From Adiantum capillus-veneris (taxonomy: Eukaryota; Streptophyta; Polypodiopsida; Polypodiales; Pteridaceae), in NCBI GenBank assembly GCA_014529385.2, contig CM043962.1, positions 35,741,598-35,805,597 of the forward strand: a DNA stretch of 64,000 nt, in the 5' to 3' direction. Position 1 is the stretch's first letter. Every line of letters starts with the position of its first letter. This document shows, in pieces, positions 1 to 11,372 of the stretch. The notes beneath the pieces are model-generated. The model was not told the DNA's origin, did not search any database, and was given only the letters and a program-made list of their open reading frames with translations. Both the position numbers and the translations under genes were made by a program.

Positions 1-2283
1 CTACTGAAGTAGGTAGAGCCTTGTAGCTTATCAAACAGATCTTCTACCTGAGGCACGTGAAATTTGTTTTTGATAGTGATATGGTTTAGTGCTCAATAGT
101 CCACACACATACGGTATGTACCATCTTTCTTTTGCACTAAAAGGAGTGGAGAAAAAAAGGGAGAGGAGCTAGGCCTCACCATCCCTTTGTCTACAAATTC
201 TTGCACTTGCCTCATGATTTCCTCTTGTTGAGTTTGGGAAACTCGATAAGGAGGCTTGTTAGGTGGTGAGCTTCTTGGTAGGAGCTCAGTTCGATGATCA
301 TCATCCCCTGATTTTGGAGGTAAGTCATAGGGATATCATCGATGAACACATCTTGGAATACTTTTAAAAAATTAGACAAGTCTAACTCTTCTTGATTCCT
401 ACCATTTACATTTGATGAAACATTAGGACCTTTTAGGGAATCTTTGACAAAAATCATGTACGAAGAAACTGAGCTCTTCATTGACTTATCAAAAGTAGGT
501 GAATTTACAAGTGGTATAGTATGAACAAACTCACTAGCATCTATATACATGTTCTTTCGCCTCTAGGTTAAGTAGATTCTCCTTTCAAAGAACTTCATGT
601 TGGTAGCCATGCGGTTGAACCATGGTGCCCCAAGGATAGCATCCTCATGTTGGAGAGGAGAGATGAAAAATTCCTTTGTTGACATAGCTTTGGACATGGA
701 GCCTCAACTTCGCAATCAATGGAGTAATGGAGGCTCGCTGTCCCTTGAAAGAAGTGTTGGCCGTTACAACATCTCCCATCTCAAAAGCTTGAATGCCCAA
801 CTTGGTGGACAACTCTGTTGATATGAAGTTGTGAGTAGATACAGGGTCAAACAAGATGAAGGCACATGCTCTCTTACCTTTGCCCAAGCATAGGAGAGAG
901 GTGCACCTTTGAGCATCCTCTTTTGGAGCTTCGATGGTGGAAGCCCTAGGAGTCTCGTTGCGAGCATTTTTCTTGGGGCAAGACTGATAGACATGTACTT
1001 GCTCCCCACACTTAAAACACTTATGGTCCTTGCAAAAAGCTTCAAGCTCTTCAAGAGAGAGTTTGTTTTTACCTTTGTAAACTCCCTTCTCCTTGGACCG
1101 ATTGTTGTTGTTGTTATTGGAATTGCCTTGGGAAGAATTTTGGGCATTCCTTTTCCCCTTGGCATCACTTGTTGTTGTTATTGGAATTGCCTTGGGAAGA
1201 ATTTTGGGCATTCCTTTTCCCCTTGGCATCACTTTTGTCTTTATTTTCCACGGGCTTGACAGTCCGTCTAGCCCCTTGTTGGAAGTTAATGTGCAAAACA
1301 ACCATGGTGTGGTGGATAACTTCGGTGATAGAACCATGCCGTTGAGAGTTGACATACTCGACCATCTCTTCAGATAATGCCGCACAAAACTGTTGCTTTT
1401 TCTCTGCAAAGTCTATCTTTTGGAAGATAGTAGTCTTGAGATGTAAATCCCAAAACTTGTCTAGATACTTGTGGATGGACTCATGAGACAGAAGCTTCAA
1501 ACTGCACCATTTGATAATAACTTTTTTCCTTTGCATTGCTTGCAAGGAATTGCTTCATGATGGAAACTTGTAGAGTTTTCCATGTCTTTGGGGCTTTGCC
1601 ATTGCCACGAAGGCTAGCACACCATTGGCGAGCCGATTTTTGGAAGTGCATACCTACATGGTGTAGCTTCGAGAACTTTGTGAAGTGCTATAGCTACATG
1701 GTGTAGCTTGGAGGACTCCGTGAAGCCCTCATCTCCAAAGGCGGCATCAAATTGCCGGATGAAGGCCAATACTTTGTCGGTGGCACCAAAGCCATAATAA
1801 CTTTCGTCAGAAAAGGAGGAAGGTGAAGAAGAAGGAGAATAGGTTGACCTCTTTCTTGCCCTTTTCTTCCTTTGTTTCCTCTCTTTCCTTCTGTAATGAA
1901 GAGGAGAAGTACTATGTGTTGATCTTTTCCTCTCGGGAGGAGTTGGTGACTGTCTAGACTGTTGTCTTTGTGGAGCCACATTTTTAGAAGAACTTAAAGT
2001 TTCATTAATTTCTTGCTCTTGGGATTCCTCCTCTCGTATGATGGGAGAGAGTCTTCTTTTGGAGTCTCCTCAAGAGGCCTCCTAAGCTATCTCTCCTCTT
2101 GGAGAGGTAGGGTAATCCCATAAGTGCAAAGTTGTTGAGAGTAACTTCGGCTTGCAAATTAGGGTTGCCCATATCTTGTTGAAGCCTAGTAACAAGATAA
2201 TTGACAAACATGGGGGCATCATCATTAGCACCTTCGTGTGAAAAATCAAAGTTATCAATGTTCATTCTACAGTCTTCAGCCAT
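1..2283 (-). pseudogene. Broken gag-pol of chromovirus copy A
   Basis: Several frames on the minus strand together resemble the gag-pol at 39593-44369. The start is taken at the methionine of MAEDCRMNIDNFDF (2283), equivalent to MADNNQ in the sibling. Downstream are an arginine-serine rich stretch, the gag core, a zinc knuckle CFKCGEQVHVYQSC (spacing C-x2-C-x4-H-x4-C, with the usual glycine changed), and a protease with FDPVSTHNFIS where DxGS/T is expected, so the catalytic triplet is altered. The last bases before the window edge match the beginning of RT. At least four frameshifts separate these pieces, and a 64-bp tandem duplication (1106-1234) disrupts the gag tail. It cannot encode a functional polyprotein. 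Confidence 0.85.
1106..1234. repeat. 64-bp tandem duplication inside decayed gag
   Basis: Two almost identical consecutive 64-bp units, each containing GGAATTGCCTTGGGAAGAAT and ending in GGCATCACTT. The sibling element at 37526 has a single copy, so this is a local duplication private to copy A. It lies in the asparagine-rich linker before the zinc knuckle. Confidence 0.85.
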
Positions 2284-2683
2284 GCTAATTATACTTATGT
2301 GTTTACTTAGAGTATGCTTTGGCAATTCAAAAACTTAGTTGCTACTCCTCTTAGCCTTTGAAAATCAGCTCTTAAGTATCTACACCCACGGCTTGAAGTG
2401 GTTAATTATAGAGAGTAGTGGAGTGGGTCTAATATTGCAGAATTGTTGAGGGCTAGCTCCTTTTGGACTTCTTATGGCTCAATAATGGTAAAGCCGTATC
2501 AAGTCTAAAAACACCCCATTATTAAGTCCAAAGCTCTCGAGGTGTGCACCATATGCCACATAGTGGGCTCAACAAAACCGATAATACATCCCAGTCCCAC
2601 TTACCCTAATATAATTAACAAAATGAACCATTTACAAGCTACTTAAGGACCTCTCTTCTTCAGCAAGAAAAGAGAAACCAAAC

Positions 2684-2695
2684 GCTATGATACCA
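2684..2695 (-). other. Primer binding site, tRNA-iMet type
   Basis: On the minus strand the sequence TGGTATCATAGC follows directly after the LTR end. It differs by one base from TGGTATCAGAGC, the complement of the 3' end of plant initiator tRNA-Met that is used by many plant LTR elements and is intact in the sibling copy at 39133. It fixes the 5' LTR boundary and the element's orientation. Confidence 0.8.
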
Positions 2696-2696
2696 A

Positions 2697-4226
2697 TGTA
2701 ATGGAAATGACCTATTAACTTTGAGAGTAGCGGAAATTAGAGATAATACTTTTGTGAAATTACTTCGTCAGCATAGACGGTGAACTTAATTGATGGTAGC
2801 AACATAGCATTTAGTTAACGGCATGAACAATACTTTTGGAAGAGAGAGAGTTTAGAGAACATGACAACAGTTGAGGACGGGATTTATGTGGAGCCGGGGT
2901 CCCCCCTTCAATAGGCATTTGTATTAAAGTTTCTCCCATCAAGAGAGACTTGGTACAATACAATCTTTGTGTTCCTTGTGACTTAGGTGATGCAATGAAA
3001 ATGGAAAGCTTTTTGCATCATGAGCATAACATAAACTTTGTGGAAAACATTAACTATCCCAAACCTCAGTCCCAAGGCCTCAAACACCTTTGAAGGTGGA
3101 GAGAGCTAGCGGGGAATGAGGGTAGGGAAGAGGAAGAAGAAACATTTCATAGGAGAAAGAATTAGTTCCTCACTTATCATCACTCTTCTTGCTAGCATAC
3201 ATGATAGCATAGTAATGAAGATGGAGAAGATGGAAAGATTAAGCATTGAAGCATGACTCTTGGTTGGATTTGCATTCCATAGCCAAGAGTGTTGGTGTAG
3301 GGTCTCAACTTCTCTACTTGCTTGGTGAAGGAGATGGAGCTCTTGCACTTTGCACTTCACACAATGAGTGTGTGTGTGTGGGAGAGTATACCCCCCAAGC
3401 ATGGCCCTAGATTCCTTTGTCATCCCCCCTTGTAGCTCATGCTTGAACCTCATTGGACCCCTCCACGCCTAGCCAATCACAAGTAAGAGGCATATCAAGC
3501 AAGCATGCTAGTCTTGGAACAAATGTCCCCCTTTCTCCTTTGAGAGAGAGGACTTGATAAATGGAAAAACAATTAATTACATTAGCTAATTTATCATTGG
3601 ACCCCTTGGGAGGCCAACCAATAGGCTTTAGGCACAAGGCAACACGAGGAGGAGATTGACAAGTGTCCCTTTTTCTTTCTTTGTACCAATCTTGCCTTTT
3701 GTGAGGGTGTGTGTGTTATTTCTCATCCCCCTAGATTTAGGGCTCACCCCCTCTCTTGTAGGGATGTGACTTGACGTTTTGGACACCTTAGCCCCAAGAA
3801 CCTTAGCGGCAAGCATGTCAAAGCACCTCAAGCCTGGGTAGTGTTCCCACAAGAACCTCAAGCTCCCTGGTTGGCAAGCACAACAAGCACCTCAAGCATC
3901 TTAGTCATCAAGCATGACAAGCACCTCAAGCTTGGGCCGGGTTCCCACCTCAAGCTCAACTCTAGCTTACCTAAGGTCAAAGGACTTTTTGACACTAACC
4001 TTTGGAGGTCTTTAATGAAGCTAACCCTAGGGTCTTTAAGCTCCACTAGCATTGTTGTTTGATAGACCATCTCTCGTTTGGACCCATTAACTTTGATCAC
4101 GTGTTGAGATGCATCTAAAGCACATACCTATATTCTAACCCTTGTTCCCATTTATTCTCCCACATTAAATGATGAGTTTAATATGAGAAAATCATTTGGG
4201 TTGGCTAGATATTAGTTTTTATGATA
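2697..4226 (-). repeat. 5' LTR of chromovirus copy A
   Basis: About 1.53 kb. Read on the minus strand it starts near TATCATAAAAACTAATATCT, matching the start TGTCATAAAATCTAATATCT of the LTR at 37526, and shares the block AAATGATTTTCTCATATTAA close to its start. It ends in TTACAT just before the primer binding site at 2695. Short open frames inside it are not supported as genes. Confidence 0.8.
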
Positions 4227-4540
4227 GGCAGTTATTGCAGTTTTGCTCGAGGATGGGCTGCATGAGAAGGAGGCATTACAAATCGCTGAGTCCGTGGGTG
4301 TTCTGGGGCCAAGGGATACAGAGGCAGAGGAGGTTAGGCTTCAATGATTTCAATACTGGGACATCCTCATTGAGTGGTCGAGAGATTGAGTATTGAGGAG
4401 GCTATCCGACATATCCTCCTTCCCTATAGATATAACTTTGCAGACCTAGCAATTGTTTCAGAGCTCTAGGTAGAAGAGGGTGCCACTCACTCACAGTTTG
4501 TCTTTCAAGTATATGCAGATTTGTGGATTTGAGAAACACA
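4227..4540 (+). repeat. Unidentified dispersed repeat, copy 1
   Basis: This stretch matches 5838-5979 continuing into 16681-16850, two parts now separated by the LTR element at 5980-16680. Shared blocks include CAGTTATTGCAG, GGACATCCTCATTGAGTGG and TATGTAGATTTGTGGATTT-like sequence. No long open frame or known motif is visible. It may be a fragment of an unrecognised transposon. Its left end meets the LTR of chromovirus copy A. Confidence 0.7.
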
Positions 4541-4553
4541 CACACACAGACGT

Positions 4554-5835
<1,282 letters not shown>

Positions 5836-5837
5836 GA

Positions 5838-5979
5838 CACGCAGTTATTGCAGTTCTACTCAAGAATGGGTTGCATGAGAAGGAGGCATTACAAATGGCT
5901 GCATATGTGGGTGTTTTGGGGCTAGGGGATACAAAGGTAAAGGAGGTTAGGCTTTCATGATTTCAATAGTGGGACATCC
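5838..5979 (+). repeat. Unidentified dispersed repeat, copy 2 (left part)
   Basis: Matches 4223-4360 and stops at the LTR element; the missing right part resumes at 16681 after the element. The last five bases, CATCC (5975-5979), are the left target-site duplication. Confidence 0.75.
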
Positions 5980-6997
5980 TGTTAACCTACGATGATTAAT
6001 GGCACTTTACCATAGAGATCTATGCCATATTTACTGCTTTTAGTAAGTGACGGTGATGTCAGGATGTGGATGTGATGCTAAAGATGTAGATGAAGTGAAG
6101 ATCATTGGAAGATGCGGAGAAGAGAAGGATCGGATGCAACAGAAGGAGTTACGGTCATCAACGACGACCACTTTTGTGTTATGTCATTTCCCGTCAAAAA
6201 GCCGCAAGAGCGGATTGTAATTATGTATTGGGCTCTACGGGATTTCCAACTGGTAATATTGGTGCTAATCATAGAAGCCTAGGCAGTGTAGACATCAAAT
6301 AAGTGAGTCTGACCATTTGGGCGCCCGGCCATTTCTAAAAATCCTAGGAAGTATATATGTCAAATGCACCAATGTGAAGGGCACTTTTTAAAAGTCACAA
6401 CTAAGAGATCTACTTTGAATAGAGCAAGCTCTGGGCTATGGAGTTGTGAAGAAGGAGATGGCTATGGAGTCAAGTTCTCTACACGCATGCCTTGGCGTAT
6501 TCGGCGTCGGCACTAGCTAAACTCTAACCCCTTCTCTCTCACCTACGCATTGATGTAATCCGTGCTTAATTATTACATGATTCAAGGGGCTGATTTCGTG
6601 TGTTAATTACTCTCTTTTAATCAAGTTCCCTCTCTTGTTAAGCATGCTCATGTGTGTGTAGATCGGTGTAGTCCGTGTGTGTCCGTGTGTGGCTTGGCTA
6701 TGCTTGTTTATGCGCGTGTATGTGCTTGATTAGTGAAAGGTTAGTGATTGATTAGTGAGCTATGAGCATGATTAATCTCTTGTGTGTGTGAGATTAGACC
6801 GAATGGTAGAGAAGTAGTGTGATAGCTCGTAGTTCTTTTTGTCATTAGCTCTCTAATTAGTTAGATTTCTCATCCTAATCCTCTACATGGAACGCACAAG
6901 CGTCTATTGTTTGTTTCCATGCCCTAGCCGGGTCATACACTTCTCGGTTTGACAAATTATGTTGGTGCAATCCACTATACTATGGCGTACCCCAACA
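5980..6997 (+). repeat. 5' LTR of the RT-less element
   Basis: 1018 bp, TG...CA ends. It pairs with the 3' LTR at 15692 and is about 29 bp longer, chiefly because of extra GTGTGTCC-type bases and a CCATGCCCTAGCCGGG segment near 6915-6935. Promoter elements were not identified with confidence. Confidence 0.92.
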
Positions 6998-6998
6998 T

Positions 6999-7020
6999 TG
7001 GCGCCGCTTGCCGGGGACGA
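6999..7020 (+). other. Primer binding site, probably tRNA-Asp type
   Basis: TGGCGCCGCTTGCCGGGGA begins one base after the LTR end. Plant Tat/Athila and related gypsy elements use TGGCGCCGTTGCCGGGGA, complementary to the 3' end of tRNA-Asp; this copy has one extra or changed base in the middle. Priming by tRNA-Asp is inference from that similarity. Confidence 0.7.
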
Positions 7021-7194
7021 ATGCCTAAGCTAGAGGTGCCATTGGAGTGATCAGAGGAGGTTAATCCCTCTTAATTCCTCACTAATTTCTTGATTTTTGG
7101 GTTATGTGTGTTGTTAATTGGAGGCAAATTAGTAAGTGTGTGACTTAGATTTGGAAGATTGAGGCTTGCATTACACAAAACAATCCCCACACAT

Positions 7195-7580
7195 TGATTT
7201 TCATCACTAATTTCACCTCTCGAATTCACTAATTTTTGCTAATTTTCACTAACTTTGGGGTTAATTTCTCATAGATTAGTTGTTGTTTTTTGTGCTACAC
7301 ACAAGTAGAAAGCTAATTGGGGGTGTTGACAACATTCTAATGCAGTCCACACACTCTAATTACGCTCCAAATGCGCGCAATGAGTGGCCGAAATCATTGA
7401 CTAATCACTAATTTTTGCTAATTTCGATCACTAATTTCTCATAAATTAGTTGTTGTTTTTTGTGTTACACACAAGTGGAAATCTAATTAGAAGTGTGGAC
7501 AACACTCTTATGTGGTGCACACACTCTAATTGCATTTCAATTGATCGCAAGGAGTAGCCAAAATTCACCAATTAGTTACT
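7195..7580 (+). repeat. ~180-bp tandem duplication in leader of the RT-less element
   Basis: Two consecutive related units, marked by AATTAGTTGTTGTTTTTTGT at about 7275 and 7446, each followed by ACACACAAGT and CACACTCTAATT. It lies in the untranslated leader, which also has many CACTAATTTTTGCTAATTT-like runs. Confidence 0.75.
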
Positions 7581-8384
7581 AATTTTCACTAATTTCCACA
7601 AAAAAAAATAATTGGGTATTTTGATGGGAGTTGATTCTAATCATCAATTGGATGTATGCCCATTGCAATGGTGTGTTTAATTTTGTGCAAATTGATGCTA
7701 CACATTGATTTTTATGACTTGTGTTTGTAGGTAAAACGGTGGTGCGGTTGCCTACACACACACACACACACAAAGGTGTAATCGTGAATTGGAGCTAGGA
7801 ATTCGACGCATTTTGATGTGCAAAGTGAGTGCATTTGAGCATTCTAATCGCTGAAATTTGCAGGTTTTTGTGAAGATTATGTGCACACATTTGGTGCAAA
7901 ATTTATGTGCAGGTTTATGGCCGTCTATGTGTAGACAGCGGTGCTAGTGTTGCACACAAATTGATGAAAATTGGTAGAAATTTTGATGCCAAATTGCTGA
8001 TGTAAAACCATTGTTGGGTTATGGTTTTAGTGTTTCATGGTTATGGATTTTCGATTGCCAAAATAGTGATGTTATGCTGCCGAAAATTGGGCAAGATTTG
8101 ATGTGTATGCACTATGTGTAGAATTTGATGCAAAGAGTGTGTTTGCGGTTGATCGATTGTGATTGATTGAAGATTTGTTGATGTGAAAATGCTGATTAGA
8201 ATGTATCCCATTGATGTGCAGAAGCTTCTAATTTTTGCACTAATTTTTGGGTTGATTCTGGGAAAAAAACGCTATTTTTAAGTGTCCGTGAATTCTATTT
8301 GATGCAATGCCGGATTATGAATTGATGATTTGATGCATGTGTTTGCATGATTATGCAGCTCAAGAAGTGAAAAAAATTGTTGGA

Positions 8385-8520
8385 ATATTTTGGCTAATTT
8401 TCGGTAATTTTGGAAATTTTCGGTAATTTTGGCTAATTTTCGGTAATTTTCGGTAATTTCGGTAATTTTGGAAATTTTTAGGAATATTTTGGCTAATTTT
8501 CGGTAATTTTTTTGGCAATT
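8385..8520 (+). repeat. Degenerate GGTAATTTTC tandem run
   Basis: Many imperfect repeats of TTTCGGTAATTTT, GGCTAATTTT and GGAAATTTT in direct succession. AT-rich, non-coding, within the leader of the LTR element. Confidence 0.85.
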
Positions 8521-8659
8521 TTTGCTAGTTATTTGCCTAAAATTTGCTTAAAATTAGTTAAAAATTAAAAAAGTAAAAAAAATCACCTTTAATCCCTTTG
8601 CCGTTGCGCAATCATAGCCGCCATCTGCGCCTTCACTTCCTACACGCCATCACCGGCCC

Positions 8660-9365
8660 TACATCGCAGCGAGACTTTGTATGCGCTAGCAGGGCAAGAT
8701 TTTATTGCGAGGCTGCAATCCTTATACGCACTGGAGGGCAGCTCTTTATATGCGAGCAACGCCCAAGTCATTATACGCCAGCGGCACTGAACTCGGGCCA
8801 CTTTACGCACCTGCAGCAGTGACCAAGTCTTTGTACGCGCCTGGAGGGCAGCTTTATACGCCTTGCCACACCCGTTGTTATACGCTGCTGCTACAACTCA
8901 TTATACGCACCTTTGAGCAAGACTCTATACGCGCTGACACCGGACTTTATACGCCTTGTTGACCACTGGCAGGCTTTATACGCCTTGATAGCGAGATTCC
9001 TTGTACGCCCTACGCCCAGACGGCAAGATCTTCACGCCAACTCTTTATACGCTCCGGCTATAGCGCAAGCTTTATACGCCACTGAGCAAGTCTTTATACA
9101 CGCTCGCTGTAATAGTCCTTATATGCACTGATCGTGCCCGTCATTATACGCTATCGCGGCAAAGAACTTATACGCCTTCACTGCAAGACCTTATATGCCT
9201 TGACTGTTGCAAGACCTTATACGCTATCACTTGTAACCGAGCCAGGCTTTACACGCCTGGTGGCTCCACATTCTATGTGCTGATCATGGCCCTGCATTGA
9301 CCGCCTACGCATGTTGGCCCTACACTTCATACACCTCGCGGCAATCCTTATACGCGTTTACGGCA
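8660..9365 (+). repeat. Spaced array of about 25 TTATACGC motifs
   Basis: The octamer TTATACGC, or a close variant such as TTGTACGC or TTATATGC, recurs about every 25-30 bp from 8677 to 9350, separated by GC-richer, poorly conserved 15-20-bp spacers. Copies fall in all three frames, so the Leu-Tyr-Ala phrases in translated frames are a by-product and not a protein repeat. Because the motif is conserved while spacers are not, the array may be a nucleic-acid recognition signal of the element, such as for packaging or a DNA-binding protein; this is inference. Confidence 0.8.
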
Positions 9366-10484
9366 AGGAGCACCGACCTTGTAGGAGAACTCCTATAGCT
9401 GACCACACAGTCACACATTGTTGAGTATTGAGATTCACATTGACGACAGTAGACCAAAGACATTGAGTGCCTACAAGAAGGCCTAGTGAGTTAATTATTG
9501 ATGAAATCAATAGCCTTATCTAGTTCTAGACTTGGTCTCGACTTCTAGATCCCTCAGTCCAGATCTAATTGGCATTCATAAGTGGACACTCTTGCAAGCC
9601 TCTGAGCAGAGCCAAATCAAGGTACACGATAGAAATTTGGCAATTAGGCCACCGCTTAGACTCAACCCAGGCACTGAATTTGTCCGCTTAAGTTGACCTA
9701 GAGCTACACGAGTGCATGTGAGCTTTTCATCATCGGAAAGCTGAAAATTGGAATCGGATTCGGTTTTAGGCCTTCTAATTGATTAGTAAGGCCTGCTAAT
9801 TCTAGCAAATTGAAATTATAGATTGGGAAAACCATTGGTCACCCGTGGAACGGTGTAAAATCAAACCGGGGCCTAGTGTAAAATTGTAAGTTCAGTGACG
9901 AAATTTGGTAGCAGTAAGACCATACACAAGAACCCATGATTTTGCAACAACGGTCGCAAGTTTTGGAGAACTTTAAAACAAGGTTCTAGCTAGCAATTCA
10001 GTGTAATTAGTGCACAAATTCTTGTGTGCTAGCTTGAGTCTAGTTCAGTTAAAAGTAAACTTGAGAGTCATCTCCGAGCTCAAGGCACAAGTGTGGCTAT
10101 CAACAGTCAATCAAAAACTGAGTAATCATTGTGAGAATGGTTGTCTGGCTAATAGATTTTTGCAGATTGGGTGCAAAAGAAACAGAGGTTAGTACAACCC
10201 AAGAATTGCTACGAAGGGGCCAGTCGTTGCAGTATAGTGGTAAGTGGCATAACTTATCACAGTGCTCTAGAAAGATTGAGGCCTGCTACAAAACTCTAGG
10301 CAAGGTAAGCATCCAGACAAGTTAATTTCGGCTTTGGCAGGCAATTAAGCCAGGAAATTCAAGAGTATAGGCAAAGACCAATCCAAAAAGCTCAAGAACT
10401 AAAGTCATCCACAAAAGCAGAGGAGATCAAGAGAAAAATACTGACACAGAGACACCAACTCAACAAGGAGTCAAGACGGACGCA

Positions 10485-11372
10485 ATGGAATCTAACAGGA
10501 GTCAGCCTAGCAGAGACGAAGCTCCAAGTACAGCCATAGAAGTTACCAGAGAGCAAATTTGGATCTATTTAATTGGTCATTACAGAGGATTGCCATGCTA
10601 TGAGGATGTAAATTGGAATTTGTACATCAAGACAAAGAAAGATACGGAAGAAACTCAGACAAGTCAATATGCGGAGGTGGGAATGGCCAAAAATACACTC
10701 CACCCACATCCAGATTTGATGGAAGACTGTCTGGGATCAATATACATGAGGCACAGAAAAGACATCGACAATGAAATAGACATGTTGTACAAAGATCAAC
10801 TTACAGATTACTACACATATCCTCCAAGCGTTCTTCTGTACAAAGCACAAGATGGGAAACAAAAAATTGGTACCCTCTATGTAGATGAGGATGGTCGCTA
10901 CTACAGAGCTGTCACAAATCATGAAGTTCCTGCAGAGAATAACCAATACTTTGCAGCTGAAATATTTGGACCAAGAGGAGAAGACTACAAATTCAAAGGT
11001 GGTAATGTTTATCATCTAGTTATGGCTCTACCTCTTGCTACGAACAGGGAGGGGATAACACCTACAAATGTCATTGAACAAACAAGTAGCACACCACAAG
11101 GCATAACATGGAAAAGCACAACACAGGTCTTGTGCAATGCACCAGCACAGGACATAACACAAACACATCAAATTGCACAAACAGAAAATACATCGGAAGT
11201 ATCAGCTATGGAGATAGCACAACTTCGGAAAGATCTAGCTCGGTCTGAAGAGCTACTTATAACAGAGCACAAGAAGTCATATCATCAGGCATTAAATAGA
11301 TGCCATCATCAGGTATGGAACCCTCTTGGACGGGGGGAGTTCAAATTCAACAGAGAGACTATAGCTCTTTGA
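10485..11372 (+). CDS. Gag-like ORF 1 of RT-less LTR element
   Basis: 295 codons, hydrophilic, no known family recognised. Residues about 105-185 contain a module with VDEDGRYYRAV followed by a charged region. Related modules recur twice in the next frame (VVDKYGRYYEIADV and YLDTIGNHYQQYYGE), so the protein appears built from three copies of one domain of about 100 residues. The C-terminal part (about 235-265) is a leucine-rich heptad-like segment, possibly a coiled coil. It overlaps the next ORF by 73 bp in another frame. Position directly after a long leader and before a zinc-knuckle-like motif suggests a structural (gag) role. The overlap may be a frameshift mutation or a programmed shift. 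Confidence 0.6.
   Translation: MESNRSQPSRDEAPSTAIEVTREQIWIYLIGHYRGLPCYEDVNWNLYIKTKKDTEETQTSQYAEVGMAKNTLHPHPDLMEDCLGSIYMRHRKDIDNEIDMLYKDQLTDYYTYPPSVLLYKAQDGKQKIGTLYVDEDGRYYRAVTNHEVPAENNQYFAAEIFGPRGEDYKFKGGNVYHLVMALPLATNREGITPTNVIEQTSSTPQGITWKSTTQVLCNAPAQDITQTHQIAQTENTSEVSAMEIAQLRKDLARSEELLITEHKKSYHQALNRCHHQVWNPLGRGEFKFNRETIAL

Larger units (their letters stand above)
1..4226 (-). mobile_element. Ty3/gypsy chromovirus copy A, 5' part
   Basis: Seen on the minus strand: a 5' LTR (4226-2697), a primer binding site, then gag and the start of pol running off the window at base 1. It is a diverged relative of the fuller copy at 37526-45438, with the same gag opening, zinc knuckle and protease. Reading frames are broken repeatedly, so the copy is dead. 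The 3' half (RT to 3' LTR) lies outside the window. The left LTR edge abuts an unidentified repeat at 4227. Chromovirus identity is inferred from the sibling copies, which carry a C-terminal chromodomain; here only gag, protease and the first RT block can be read. Confidence 0.85.

Noticed and set aside
909-1377. Plus-strand frames with hydrophobic stretches resembling membrane proteins
   Set aside because: They are antisense to the gag Asn-rich linker and zinc-knuckle region of the decayed chromovirus; the same artefact appears opposite copy B.
8598-9131. Overlapping frames with repeated SLYAP/LYTP phrases
   Set aside because: The repeated unit is the DNA motif TTATACGC occurring in all three frames; the protein repeat is not kept in any one frame.
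8660-9365. CRISPR-like spacing of short repeats and variable spacers
   Set aside because: Repeats are only 8 bp and degenerate, spacers 15-20 bp, and the sequence lies in the leader of a plant retrotransposon.
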